A DNA stretch of 64,000 nt from SM23-73-3 sp964580215 (GTDB lineage Bacteria > Zixibacteria > MSB-5A5 > SM1-73). Below are positions 6,004 to 15,984 of this stretch, one piece after another. Each line of letters starts with the position of its first letter. The stretch's first letter is position 1. The stretch spans positions 1 to 64,000 of the forward strand of contig CAZOJT010000004.1 in NCBI GenBank assembly GCA_964580215.1. Direction: 5' to 3'. A program made the position numbers and the translations under genes. The notes beneath the pieces are model-generated. The model saw nothing but the letters and a program-made list of their open reading frames with translations, made no database searches and was not told the DNA's origin.

Positions 6004-7890
6004 ATGAAGAAAAATTTGTTGGTTTTTGGATTTGCAGTAGTTTTGGTTTTGGGAATTGGTTTTGAGGTAATAGCGCAGGAGGAAAGATCAGAAGAGGAAC
6101 TTCTTTTCATGGAAATCCCAGAGGTGTTTGCATCCAGCAAAAGGCTGCAACCCATTACTGAGGCAGCATCAAGCATAGAGATTATTACTGCTGAGGATAT
6201 CAAGCAGTCAGGAGCCACTAATATTGCAGATGTTTTAAGGTCGGTTGCCGGAGTAGATGTCAGAGAGTCAGATGTAGCCCAACATGTCATCGGGGTTCGG
6301 GGCTTCTGTGATACCGGCCATCTTCTTGTTACGCTGGACGGTAATAATGTGTTTATGTATCATGCAAACCACATATTTCTTGATTGGGCGCCGGTTGATT
6401 TGGAGGAAATTGACCATATCGAGATTATTAAGGGTCCCGGGGCAATATTCTATGGTAGTAATGCTTTCAGTGGTGTTATCAATATTATAACCAAGAGTCC
6501 CCAGCAGCTGAAGGGAATCCAAGTGAATATGGTAGGTGGTAATTGGAGTACGTTGCGCGGTAACATTGTTTATGCTGGAAGTCATAAGAATTTGGATTAC
6601 AGCATTTCAGGTGGTTATCGCCGGGCTGAAGAATGGGAAAAGCCGAAACTGAAGGGTATAGAAGGAGAAAATTTCTCAGTCGGTTATTTTGCGGGGAAGG
6701 CTATTTATAACTTGGATGAAAAATCTTCATTATCCTTAATGGCTCGATATTCAGATGCTGAGAATGTTATATCTACTGTATGCAACCCAAAAACCACCTT
6801 TATTGCCCTACGCTATGACCAATCCGATTTCTGGGTGCGTTTTTTCTTTAATAACCACGAAAAAAACTTTTGGGATCATACATATTCGGTAAAGGATGCT
6901 AACTATGAATTTGAATTCTTTCGTGCTTTGAGATGGGGGAGAAATGTCACCTCTTTCGGTGGGTTCGTAAAACATACTGCTTGGGAAGTAGAAACGCTTG
7001 AGGAGACTTTCGAGACGGGACCGGAAATCGGCAGCATCGAAAAACACGACGTAAAAGACGGTGCCCTAAACATAGAAAATGAATACCATCTCAATGACCA
7101 ACTTATTCTTACTCTGGGCGCTCGAGGTGAGTATTATACGCATTTGGATTATATTGGTCTTGGGCGGGGTAGCATTATTTATAAGCCTGTGGAGAACCAA
7201 AGTCTCCGTTTCACGGTTGCCAGCGGGTATTACATTCCCTCTCTTTTCCAGAATACTAATGAGGGCACTGCATATCCTTTTGCCAAGGGTAATTATTCTC
7301 TGAAGGAAGAGAAGATTTTCTCCTATGAATTGAGCTATTACACTCAGCTGAGTGACAGGGTTAAACTAAGAACTGCCATTTTCTATAATGATTACCGAGA
7401 TTTGATTGATAATACCCAAGCAGGTCCTGCCCAAAATGTAGCCGATGCCTATCAAAAAGGGGGTGAGTTGGATTTTGATTTTATTCTTACCGATGAATTA
7501 ACTGGATTCGTCAATTACGCCTATCAAACTATCCACAGGACCGATTATGGCGATTTGGCGGTAGACCCAGAGAATAAATTCAATCTTGGCTTAAGAGCTA
7601 AGTTAGCTAAATGGTCAGCAAATGCCACTTTTCATTATGTCGATGAGTATTATGAGATTTATCTTACATCCAATCCAGTATTTGGCTGTGTGGAGTCTGG
7701 CCCGTCAAGGGTAAAGTCTTACACTACTGTTAATGCTCGTATTGCCTATAGCCCTACGGATAATCTTGAGTTAGCGGTAGCTGCCTACAACCTGTTCAGA
7801 GATAAACACCGTGAATCAAATGAGACAGGATGGCATACAGGAGATTTGATTGATCGCAGGGTAACCGCAAGCGCAAGCTGCAGGTTTTAG
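6004..7890 (+). CDS. TonB-dependent outer membrane receptor
   Basis: The 628-residue protein would be a gated outer-membrane channel for an unknown ligand, energised by TonB-ExbBD. A signal peptide (about 1-25, ending VIAQ) is followed by a plug domain (about 40-160). The plug shows SIEIITAEDIKQSGATNIADVLRSV, a VRGF-type motif, and IEIIKGPGAIFYGSNAFSGV. A long beta-barrel follows and ends in an aromatic residue (CRF). The ATG at 6004 has AGGAGG nine bases upstream and starts the signal peptide directly. An in-frame ATG at 5881 also has AAGGAGG but would place about 40 extra residues before it. It is a paralogue of the next receptor. Confidence 0.9.
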   Translation: MKKNLLVFGFAVVLVLGIGFEVIAQEERSEEELLFMEIPEVFASSKRLQPITEAASSIEIITAEDIKQSGATNIADVLRSVAGVDVRESDVAQHVIGVRGFCDTGHLLVTLDGNNVFMYHANHIFLDWAPVDLEEIDHIEIIKGPGAIFYGSNAFSGVINIITKSPQQLKGIQVNMVGGNWSTLRGNIVYAGSHKNLDYSISGGYRRAEEWEKPKLKGIEGENFSVGYFAGKAIYNLDEKSSLSLMARYSDAENVISTVCNPKTTFIALRYDQSDFWVRFFFNNHEKNFWDHTYSVKDANYEFEFFRALRWGRNVTSFGGFVKHTAWEVETLEETFETGPEIGSIEKHDVKDGALNIENEYHLNDQLILTLGARGEYYTHLDYIGLGRGSIIYKPVENQSLRFTVASGYYIPSLFQNTNEGTAYPFAKGNYSLKEEKIFSYELSYYTQLSDRVKLRTAIFYNDYRDLIDNTQAGPAQNVADAYQKGGELDFDFILTDELTGFVNYAYQTIHRTDYGDLAVDPENKFNLGLRAKLAKWSANATFHYVDEYYEIYLTSNPVFGCVESGPSRVKSYTTVNARIAYSPTDNLELAVAAYNLFRDKHRESNETGWHTGDLIDRRVTASASCRF

Positions 7891-7916
7891 AAAATGAACG
7901 GAGAAAGACAAAAGAA

Positions 7917-8153
7917 ATGAAGAAAAATTTTTATCTGTCATTTTTTGCTTGATATCTTTTACCGTTTTGTGGTTCTGTTGCCGAACGAGCAATAATCTCG
8001 GTTATTTTCTCATCAGATGTTGAAGGTTATCGGCAGGCCTGGGAAGGATTTAAAAGCGTCCTTGACCAAAAAAATGTGGCGTTGTGGGTTTCTGAATACA
8101 ACCTGAAGAAACAGAAATCTGAAGTGATTTACTTACAAGTAAACAGGAGGTGA
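7917..8153 (+). pseudogene. Truncated substrate-binding protein (paralogue of 10276-11196)
   Basis: After ATGAAGAAAAATTTTTATC an early stop follows. A reading frame then gives AIISVIFSSDVEGYRQAWEGF and, after a few residues, VALWVSEYNLKK. This matches residues about 24-70 of the intact protein at 10276. The frame ends in QVNRR and TGA, and that end forms the AGGAGG of the downstream receptor gene. The gene was evidently cut when the second receptor gene came to lie here. Confidence 0.75.
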
Positions 8154-8156
8154 AAA

Positions 8157-10145
8157 ATGAGGAAAAGTTTGTTAGTCTTAGCCATTCTTGGAATGATGGT
8201 TGTAGAAATTGGTGTTTATGCTCTGGCTCAGGAAGAAAGAACAGAAGAGGAGCTGCTTTTTATGAATTTAGAGGTGATAACTGCTTCAAAATTTGTTGAA
8301 AAATTATCGGATGCCCCAGGAGTTATATCGGTGGTCACCAAGGATGAATTGGAACGGTTTGGTGGCACCACATTAAAAGACATTCTGGAGCGTGTACCCG
8401 GTTTAGTCGGCAGCACTATCTATATGACTGACCGCACTGTAATGGCTGCTCGCGGAGACCTATTCAAAGATTCCGGGAGTCATGTATTACTGTTGATTAA
8501 CGGCCGTCCGGTTCGCGAACTGCAGGAGGGCGGGATTAAAAGCGAAATGTTAGAGTCCTTCCCTGTCAACATCATAGAAAGGATAGAGGTGATAAGGGGA
8601 CCAGGCTCTGTCTTATACGGCTCAGAAGCATTTTCAGGGGTAATTAATGTTATCACGGAGAAAGCAGAAGAAAATGGCATCACCATAAACGGATTAGGAA
8701 GAGTACCCAGTGCCTATGGGACATCAGGAGAAGCAAAGTACCGAAATGGAGATTTGAGCATTGTAGCTGCAGGAAGATACCACAAGAAACCTGACTGGAA
8801 GGTCACTTGGGATTATGAACTAATTAATATTGAGACAGGCGCAATTGTTGGTGCTGGTAGTCAAAAAGTAACTATGCCGAACAAAGGTCCGGGTTCCTAT
8901 CTTGAAGTAAACTACAAGAATTTTAAATTTATGGGATCCTATAACCAGTGGGATAATTATTATCTCCTACCCGATTACATGCTCACCACTTCCCTTTTGT
9001 ATGGTAATGCTATTTCTTATGGTAAGGCTGGATGGAAAAAAGGATTTGGAGATTTGGGATATCGTCTGAAAGTCAATGAAAAATGGAATATGGACTTCCA
9101 TACCACCTATACGCGCTCAAATTTTATAGTATCTTCATGGCCCTTCATTGAAAGAAATTGTTACGAAGCTATTGCTGAATGGACGAACTTTTACAATCCA
9201 ATAGAAAAGCTTGGGATAGTTTTCGGAGGATTGTATAACTACATTAGCGGTACAGAGGACATGAAGGGTTTAGGAAGGGTGTCGGATGGCAGTTGGTCCG
9301 GTTTTGCTTTTTATACACAGGCGGATTATTGGTTGCGACAGGACATGAAGTTAATCGGTGGTTTACAGGCCAACAAGGTTAAGGATATTGACCTGGATAT
9401 CGTTCCCAGGGCAGGTCTTATCTTATATCCTCTCTCCAATGTCAATATTAAGACGCTCTACAGCGAGGCATTTCGCGCTCCGAGTATCAATGAATTTGGA
9501 ATACACCACCCGGCCATATCAGGAAATCCGGATATCAAGTCTGAAAAGATAAGAACCATTGATATTGGGGTAAATTATGTTGGAGAAAGGATTCAGGGTG
9601 GCGTGAATTACTTCTTTAATAAACAGACCGGAATCATCTTTCAGAATCGGACGGCTGTACCTGTTTTCTATGACAATATCGGTGAAATCGAGCATCAGGG
9701 AGTCGAGTTGGAAGGAAAGTATTATGCTACCAGGAGTCTATTCCTTACAGGTTCAGCGCTCTATCAGACAAATAAAGATAAAGAGGGGAACAAGAACGTG
9801 TCTCCCATTGCCAATTTTGGAGCAAAAGCAGGCATAAGCTATCAATCATCAGAAAAGGGAGTAACAGTAAGTCTGTTTAACATATACCAGGGGGACCTGG
9901 ATAAACGATATGATACAAAACTAAACCCGTCTCCCGGGGCGTATAATCTGATGAACCTTCATTGCCGATTGGATATGAATAAAGTTACTGGTTGGAACAT
10001 CGGCCGGAGTTTATCTCTGTTATTGCAGGTTGATAATCTTTTTGATAAAGAGTTCTGGCTCCCCGATTGGGGCTTACTTGATGGCAACTCGATTCCTGTA
10101 AATCAAGGTAGGACCATATACTTTGGTATGGAGGTGTCTTTATAA
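8157..10145 (+). CDS. TonB-dependent outer membrane receptor (paralogue 2)
   Basis: This 662-residue receptor resembles its upstream neighbour from the start (EERTEEELLFMNLEVITASK against EERSEEELLFMEIPEVFASS). It has a signal peptide (1-24), a plug with VISVVTKDELERFGGTTLKD and IERIEVIRGPGSVLYGSEAF, and a barrel ending EVSL. The AGGAGG ribosome binding site lies six bases before the ATG. The shared EELLFM segment near the mature N-terminus is a candidate TonB box. The ligand is unknown. Its place next to a substrate-binding protein and sensor kinase suggests uptake or sensing of a small molecule. Confidence 0.9.
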   Translation: MRKSLLVLAILGMMVVEIGVYALAQEERTEEELLFMNLEVITASKFVEKLSDAPGVISVVTKDELERFGGTTLKDILERVPGLVGSTIYMTDRTVMAARGDLFKDSGSHVLLLINGRPVRELQEGGIKSEMLESFPVNIIERIEVIRGPGSVLYGSEAFSGVINVITEKAEENGITINGLGRVPSAYGTSGEAKYRNGDLSIVAAGRYHKKPDWKVTWDYELINIETGAIVGAGSQKVTMPNKGPGSYLEVNYKNFKFMGSYNQWDNYYLLPDYMLTTSLLYGNAISYGKAGWKKGFGDLGYRLKVNEKWNMDFHTTYTRSNFIVSSWPFIERNCYEAIAEWTNFYNPIEKLGIVFGGLYNYISGTEDMKGLGRVSDGSWSGFAFYTQADYWLRQDMKLIGGLQANKVKDIDLDIVPRAGLILYPLSNVNIKTLYSEAFRAPSINEFGIHHPAISGNPDIKSEKIRTIDIGVNYVGERIQGGVNYFFNKQTGIIFQNRTAVPVFYDNIGEIEHQGVELEGKYYATRSLFLTGSALYQTNKDKEGNKNVSPIANFGAKAGISYQSSEKGVTVSLFNIYQGDLDKRYDTKLNPSPGAYNLMNLHCRLDMNKVTGWNIGRSLSLLLQVDNLFDKEFWLPDWGLLDGNSIPVNQGRTIYFGMEVSL

Positions 10146-10261
10146 TTTGGAATGGCAATTCGCTTTATGGGGGAAATTCATCTTCTTATGTGGAATTACC
10201 GAATTACCACAGTGACGAAATTCGTAGGAAGATAACTGCTCAACTCAACATTAAGTTCTAA
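10142..10261 (+). pseudogene. Possible C-terminal remnant of a third TonB receptor
   Basis: A frame overlapping the end of the receptor gene is open to TAA at 10259. It ends YHSDEIRRKITAQLNIKF, which resembles the last barrel strand of a receptor (compare DRRVTASASCRF at the end of the first receptor). The resemblance is short and was judged by eye. Confidence 0.4.
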
Positions 10262-10275
10262 GTATCGAAGGAAGA

Positions 10276-11196
10276 ATGCCAAGGACAAAATTTTTACTTT
10301 TTATTCTTTGCCTTATATTTCCTACTGCCTGGTGTCATGCAGCCGGGCGAGTAGTAGTTTCAGTTGTTTTCTCATCTGATATTGAAGCTTACCAACAAGC
10401 GTGGAATGGATTCAAGGAATTCTTTGATGAGAGAAAAGTATCTTTATGGGTTTCCGATTTCAACTTAAAGGATGAGGAGCCCGCGGTAGTTTACTCACAG
10501 GTAAGCAAAGAAAAACCGGATATAGTTTTTACTCTGGGCACAAAGGCATCAAAATTGGCAAGAGAAAAGATTAAGGATATTCCGGTGGTATTTTGTATGG
10601 TTTTCAATCCCAAGAAAATTGTTGATTTGAATATTACCGGGGTATCGATGGAAATTCCTGCAAAGATAAAATTACAGGGAATTAAAAGGATACTTCCTCA
10701 TATAAAAAAAATCGGATTGATATATTCGCCTGGATCAACACCAGCATATGAGGAAATATCACTACTATGTAACTCAATAGGTTTCGAACTTGTTAGAAGG
10801 AAGATCGATTCAGAAAAGGAATTTCCTGATGCACTAAAAGATATTTCCCATAAGATAGACTGTTTCCTGATGATTCCCGATTCTAAAATATATTTCCCTA
10901 AGTCAGTGGAATATCTGTTGCTTGAAAGTTTAAGGGAGAAGTTTCCGGTGGTTGGGCTTTCTTCAGTTTACACTAAAGCTGGGGCGCTATTTTCTTTTGA
11001 TTGCGATTACAATGATTTGGGACATCAGGCAGCAGAAATCACTTTGAAGATACTTAATAATGAAAAACCAAGCAACATAAAACCCGCAATACCAAGAAAG
11101 ACAAATCTTTCTTTGAATCTGATCGCTGCTGAAAGAATGGGAATAGAGATTCCTTCACAAATAATAAAAGAGGCGAGTGAGGTGTTTGGCGAATGA
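10276..11196 (+). CDS. ABC-type substrate-binding protein (COG2984-like)
   Basis: The 306-residue exported protein belongs to the family with the pattern VVVSVVFSSDIEAYQQAWNGF, then DIVFTLGTKASKLAREK, then IPVVFCMVFNP. Members bind small ligands in the periplasm. A signal peptide covers about residues 1-22. No permease or ATPase gene is nearby. Instead the stop codon overlaps the hybrid kinase by 4 bp, so the protein probably delivers a signal to the kinase rather than to a transporter (inference). A broken paralogue lies at 7917-8153. Confidence 0.85.
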   Translation: MPRTKFLLFILCLIFPTAWCHAAGRVVVSVVFSSDIEAYQQAWNGFKEFFDERKVSLWVSDFNLKDEEPAVVYSQVSKEKPDIVFTLGTKASKLAREKIKDIPVVFCMVFNPKKIVDLNITGVSMEIPAKIKLQGIKRILPHIKKIGLIYSPGSTPAYEEISLLCNSIGFELVRRKIDSEKEFPDALKDISHKIDCFLMIPDSKIYFPKSVEYLLLESLREKFPVVGLSSVYTKAGALFSFDCDYNDLGHQAAEITLKILNNEKPSNIKPAIPRKTNLSLNLIAAERMGIEIPSQIIKEASEVFGE

Positions 11197-14100
11197 GGCT
11201 CGGCGTTGCAAAAAAAGTTAATCTCCTCTCCATTGGCATAGTACTTTTGTTGGGTTCACTACTCGGTTATTATTTCATCCGGCATGAGACTCGTGCCTTG
11301 AATTCTGAATTGGATGAGCGAGCATTTGTCCTTCTTAATAGTTTAAGTGCCAACAGTGAATATCCCATTCTAATCAGAGATCGGGAGGCAATTTCCAGAT
11401 TAGCAAAAGGAATATTAACTCAAAAAGATGTTGCTTTTTGTAGAATTGAGGATATAGATGGAATTCTTCTTTTCCAAGAAGGCTCAAAAAAAGAGAAACA
11501 TTTCAGGGAATTTACTTCTGTTGTTGTTACGAAAAAAGTTGCAGAAGAAGGCGGTGAGGGGATGATCTTAGGTGCCCCCATGGAAGTAAAAGAAGAGATT
11601 GGAAAAGTATATTTAGCCATCTCCCTTTCAGGGCTTAATCAGAAGGTAAAAAGCATACAAAAAACTATAATAGCATTTGTAATCGTTACCATCATTTTAG
11701 CATCCTTAGTCATCTCTTTATTAGGCAAACTTGTCTTAAGTGATCCAATTACTTTGTTGGTTAAAGGCACGGAAAAGATTGCCAGAGGAGACCTTGATTA
11801 TAAGGTTCCCATAAAGAGCAAGGATGAAATTGGAATGCTGGCTGTTTCTTTTAACCAGATGACCGAGGATTTAAGGAAAACAACCACCTCGATAAACTAT
11901 CTCAATAAAGAGATTGCCGAGCGCAAGCGGGCGGAGGAGGCGCTGAGGGAGAGCGAAGAAAGGCACAGGAAACTGTTCGAAGAAGCCCGAGATGGCATCG
12001 TGCTCGCCGACGTGGAAGCGGGCGTGATCGTCGACTGTAACCGTGCGGCTGCCGAACTGGTCGGCAGGGACAAATCGGAATTGATCGGGCAACATCAGAA
12101 GATGCTCCATCCTCCACGTGAGATTAAAGAAGGATTCTCCGTGAGCTTCAAAAAGCACATCGAGGAGAGCGAGGGACAGGTTCTGGAAGAGCAGGTCATC
12201 ACCCGCACTGGCGAAATCAAGGAAGTCGCCATTAAGGCCAACCTTCTTCATGTGGGTAACAGGAAACTCCTGCAGGGGATGTTTCGCGATATCACCGAGC
12301 GCAAGCGGGCGGAGGAGGCACTGCGAAAGAGTGAAAGACAAGCATCAGCTGCAATCGAGGCAGCAAGGGCTCTTACGTTTAGCTATGACATCGCCACCGG
12401 TAAGATTGACTGGGGTGGCGCAATTGAAGAGATTACTGGATATACAAGAAGAGAATTCGCTAAAGTAGATATTGAGGACTGGGCAGATAGAATACATCCC
12501 GATGATAGAGATGAGATTCTTTCGATTCTGCAGGAAGCTATGGGGAAGGACAAAGCCACGGCTGACTACCGTTTCAGAACCAAGAAAGGCTATGTAACAC
12601 TTTCTTCCATCAGTCTTACAGAGAAGCAGGATGGCAAGGCCGTTCGCTTAGTGGGCATTTTGCAGGACATCACCGAGCGCAAGCGGGCGGAGGAGTTACT
12701 GCGCACCAGCGAAGCCCAACTGTCCAACGCTATGAAGATCGCTAAACTGGGATATTGGGAGTATGACGTAGCTGATGACCTATTTACTTTCAACGATCAC
12801 TTCTACGCCATTTTCCGCACGTCGGCTGAACAAGTTGGCGGCTATACGATGTCGTCTGCCCGTTACGCCCAATTGTTCGTGCATCCCGACGATGCGCCGG
12901 TGGTCGCTGTCGAGACTCGGAAAGCCATCGAAAGCACCGATCGCCACTTCAGCCGTCAATTGGAACACCGCATTATCTATGCCGACGGCGAGATCGGCTA
13001 CATTTCCGTCCACTTTTTCATCGTCAAAGACGATCAGGGTCGTACAGTCAAGACATATGGCGCGAATCAAGACATCACCGAGCGTAAACGAGCGGAGGAG
13101 GATCTTAGAAAAGCCAAGGAGGAGGCCGAGGAGGCCAATCGACTGAAAAGCGAATTTCTGGCCAACATGAGCCATGAGATCCGCACCCCCATGAACGCCA
13201 TCATCGGCATGACCGGCATAGCCTTAGAAACTGACTTAAACGACGAACAACGAGAATACCTGAGTATAGTCAAAGAAAGTAGCTATGCACTTCTGGGACT
13301 CATTGACGACATCCTGGATCTTTCAAAGATAGAGGCAGGTAGATTTGAACTTGACACCATCGACTTTGATCTGCGTGCCACAGTTGAGGGCGTGGCTGAT
13401 ACTTTAGCTCCTCGAGCTTCGGTCAAGGGACTGGAACTGGTTTGTTTGATTCATCATGGGGTCCCCACGTTTCTGCGGGGCGATCCTGGCAGGTTGCGAC
13501 AAATTCTCACAAACCTGGGAGGAAATGCCATAAAGTTTACTGAAAAAGGAGAGGTGGTAATCGGAGTAGAGCTTAAGGAGGAAACCGATGATGGGGCAAC
13601 ACTTCTCTTTTCAGTTACAGATACCGGAATCGGTATCCCCGAAGATAAGCAAAAGAAAATCTTTGAAAGTTTTACCCAGGCAGACGGCTCCACCACCAGA
13701 AAACATGGCGGCACCGGCTTGGGTTTGTCCATCTCCAGGCGTTTGGTGGAATTGATGGGTGGTAAAATCGGCGTGGAGAGTCAACCGGGCAAGGGGAGTC
13801 GTTTCTGGTTTACCGTTACTTTCGAAAAACAGAAAGAGTTCAAAGATGTCTCCCCATCGTTTCCTCCTGATATACGCGGCATGCGGATGCTGGTGGTAGA
13901 CGATAACACAACCAATCGAACCATTCTGGTCAAAATGTTGGAGTCCTTCGGCTGCTCTGCTGAGGCTGTGGAAAGCGGCTCTACTGCACTTCAGGCATTG
14001 AAGAAAGCAGCCCATAAAGAGAAGCTTTTCGATTTGGTATTGCTGGATATGCAGATGCCGGAGATGAATGGTGAGGAGACTTTGCGTACCATCAAGGATG

Positions 14101-15110
14101 ATCCTGAAATCAAACAAGTGCTGGTGGTTATCCTCACCTCTATCGGAGAGCGCGGAGATGCCGCCCGACTGCAAGCTCTGGGCTGTGCTGGTTACCTTTT
14201 AAAGCCTGTCAAGCAGTCGCAATTATTTGATGCCATCATCACTGTCTTGAGCCGGCAAAAGACAGCAGTTGAACGAAAGTCGGGCAGAATAGTTACCCGT
14301 CATACCATAGCCGAGCAGAAACGCCGGGGGATTCGCATACTTTTGGCGGAGGACAATCCTATGAACCAAAAATTGGCGGTCACCCTGCTTAAGAGAGCCG
14401 GCTTTTTGGTGGATGCGGTGGAAGATGGCAAAATGGCAATAGAGGCTCTAAAACGCACAGCTTATGATCTCATCTTAATGGACGTTCAGATGCCGGAAAT
14501 GAATGGCTTCGATGCCACCAAGGTTATTCGTGAAAGCGAGGGTGACAGAAAACATACACCTATTGTTGCCATGACCGCTCACGCCATGAAGGGAGATCGG
14601 GAGCGATGCCTGCAAGCAGGCATGAACGGTTATGTCTCCAAACCAATAGAACCGCAAGAGCTGTTTGATGCCATAGAAAAGTGGACCAGATCTTCTGTTG
14701 GCGAGAAGGCAATCACCGAACAAGAAAAGTCTGAGAAAAATGATCTGGTTAAAGATGTCCCCCTTGATCTTGAAACTGCTCTCCCAAGATTTGATGGGGA
14801 CAAAGAATTCTTCAGTGAGGTGCTTCAGGAGTTTTTAGATTATGCACCAAAACAATTAAAAATACTGGATGAAGCAGTAAAGAAAAGCGACGCCAAGCTA
14901 GTAGAAAGGGAAGCTCACAGCATCAAAGGTGCCGCAGGTAATCTGAGTGCCAAACGCCTTGCCAACCTTGCTCTTAAGCTGGAGCTTTTGGGGCGAACAG
15001 GTGATTTAGCAGTTGCCCAAGAGATAATCGGTAACCTGAGAACTGAGTTTAAACATTTAGAGGAATACATCAACAAATCGTTACCGGAAAAGGTTGCGCT
15101 AAAATCTTGA
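11193..15110 (+). CDS. Hybrid sensor histidine kinase (HAMP, 3 PAS, HisKA, HATPase, 2 REC, HPt)
   Basis: This 1305-residue protein contains a full phosphorelay. Two membrane segments (about 12-30 and 155-180) bracket a periplasmic sensor region. HAMP (about 185-235) and three PAS domains (about 250-370, 375-495 and 505-625) follow. HisKA has His661 in NMSHEIRTPMN; the ATPase domain shows DTGIGIP and HGGTGLGLSI. Two receiver domains follow with Asp952 and Asp1097, then HPt with His1242 in REAHSIKGAAGN. The PAS domains are joined by the almost identical linker ITERKRAEEAL. The gene is coupled to the substrate-binding protein (ATGA overlap) and followed by a response regulator, so ligand binding probably sets its activity. 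Confidence 0.95.
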   Translation: MRLGVAKKVNLLSIGIVLLLGSLLGYYFIRHETRALNSELDERAFVLLNSLSANSEYPILIRDREAISRLAKGILTQKDVAFCRIEDIDGILLFQEGSKKEKHFREFTSVVVTKKVAEEGGEGMILGAPMEVKEEIGKVYLAISLSGLNQKVKSIQKTIIAFVIVTIILASLVISLLGKLVLSDPITLLVKGTEKIARGDLDYKVPIKSKDEIGMLAVSFNQMTEDLRKTTTSINYLNKEIAERKRAEEALRESEERHRKLFEEARDGIVLADVEAGVIVDCNRAAAELVGRDKSELIGQHQKMLHPPREIKEGFSVSFKKHIEESEGQVLEEQVITRTGEIKEVAIKANLLHVGNRKLLQGMFRDITERKRAEEALRKSERQASAAIEAARALTFSYDIATGKIDWGGAIEEITGYTRREFAKVDIEDWADRIHPDDRDEILSILQEAMGKDKATADYRFRTKKGYVTLSSISLTEKQDGKAVRLVGILQDITERKRAEELLRTSEAQLSNAMKIAKLGYWEYDVADDLFTFNDHFYAIFRTSAEQVGGYTMSSARYAQLFVHPDDAPVVAVETRKAIESTDRHFSRQLEHRIIYADGEIGYISVHFFIVKDDQGRTVKTYGANQDITERKRAEEDLRKAKEEAEEANRLKSEFLANMSHEIRTPMNAIIGMTGIALETDLNDEQREYLSIVKESSYALLGLIDDILDLSKIEAGRFELDTIDFDLRATVEGVADTLAPRASVKGLELVCLIHHGVPTFLRGDPGRLRQILTNLGGNAIKFTEKGEVVIGVELKEETDDGATLLFSVTDTGIGIPEDKQKKIFESFTQADGSTTRKHGGTGLGLSISRRLVELMGGKIGVESQPGKGSRFWFTVTFEKQKEFKDVSPSFPPDIRGMRMLVVDDNTTNRTILVKMLESFGCSAEAVESGSTALQALKKAAHKEKLFDLVLLDMQMPEMNGEETLRTIKDDPEIKQVLVVILTSIGERGDAARLQALGCAGYLLKPVKQSQLFDAIITVLSRQKTAVERKSGRIVTRHTIAEQKRRGIRILLAEDNPMNQKLAVTLLKRAGFLVDAVEDGKMAIEALKRTAYDLILMDVQMPEMNGFDATKVIRESEGDRKHTPIVAMTAHAMKGDRERCLQAGMNGYVSKPIEPQELFDAIEKWTRSSVGEKAITEQEKSEKNDLVKDVPLDLETALPRFDGDKEFFSEVLQEFLDYAPKQLKILDEAVKKSDAKLVEREAHSIKGAAGNLSAKRLANLALKLELLGRTGDLAVAQEIIGNLRTEFKHLEEYINKSLPEKVALKS

Positions 15111-15141
15111 TATTGTGAAGTTGAATTCGCGGAGATGAAAA

Positions 15142-15783
15142 ATGAGAATGCTCATCGCTGAGGATGAAAAAACCTCCAGGAAAATACTCCAAAGAATCCT
15201 GACTAAGGACGGACATGATGTGATCGCAGTTGAAGACGGACTAAAAGCTTTAGCTTCGATCCAGGAAGAAGCGCCTGATATGCTTATCACCGACTGGATG
15301 ATGCCTGATCTGGATGGATTGGAACTGTGTCGTCGGGTTAGGGCGCTGGATATTTCCAGCTACGTCTATATAATTCTTTTGACAGCATTGACTCAAAAAG
15401 AAAATATTATCCGGGGACTGGATGCTGGAGCCGATGATTACATCACCAAGCCCTTCGACAGAACCGAGCTTTTAGCCCGGGTGAGAGCGGGAGAACGGAT
15501 CATTCGGCTCGAGAAATCGCTTCGGCAAAAAAACAAAGAGCTTTCGGAAGCCTTAGCACATATTAAACAACTAAAAGGAATCCTGCCGATCTGTATGCAC
15601 TGCAAAAAAATCAGAAACGACGAAAACTACTGGCAGCAGGTTGAAGAATACGTTGCAGAGCATACAGATGCAGATTTTAGTCACAGCATCTGTCCGGAAT
15701 GTCTGGAAAAACATTATCCGGAATATGCAAAGAGGAAAAGGGCTCAAGCAGATAAGGTCAACCGTCAAGATGTTTCATACTGA
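15142..15783 (+). CDS. Response regulator with C-terminal Cys-rich module
   Basis: The 213-residue protein has a receiver domain (1-120) with MLITDWMMPDLDG as phosphorylation site and KPFDRTEL at the conserved lysine. A coiled coil (LRQKNKELSEALAHIKQLKG) follows. The C-terminal module has the pattern ILPICMHCKKIRND, then FSHSICPECLEKHYPE. The two Cys pairs suggest a zinc site, and the module recurs in regulators without a DNA-binding domain. It begins 32 bp after the kinase gene with GGAGATGAAAA before the ATG, and is the likely output partner of the HPt domain. What the module contacts is unknown. Confidence 0.88.
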   Translation: MRMLIAEDEKTSRKILQRILTKDGHDVIAVEDGLKALASIQEEAPDMLITDWMMPDLDGLELCRRVRALDISSYVYIILLTALTQKENIIRGLDAGADDYITKPFDRTELLARVRAGERIIRLEKSLRQKNKELSEALAHIKQLKGILPICMHCKKIRNDENYWQQVEEYVAEHTDADFSHSICPECLEKHYPEYAKRKRAQADKVNRQDVSY

Positions 15784-15984
15784 TTTTGGCGGAACGGGCG
15801 GAGTTTGCCTCTGGCTCCTTTTTTCTCTTCTAAACAGAAATTTCGCTTTTCCCCAGAAATTACACGTAAGCACGTCTTTACAGCTTGCCAGCCCCGCCTT
15901 TGGCGGGGCTACGCCAAGCGACTAACATTCTACAAACCAGAGGTTCATCCTTCCACTATCCTTGACTTTTTTATAAAACCCGCC

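Noticed and set aside
10276..11196. Complete ABC uptake transporter locus
   Set aside because: No permease or ATPase gene is adjacent; the neighbour is a coupled histidine kinase.
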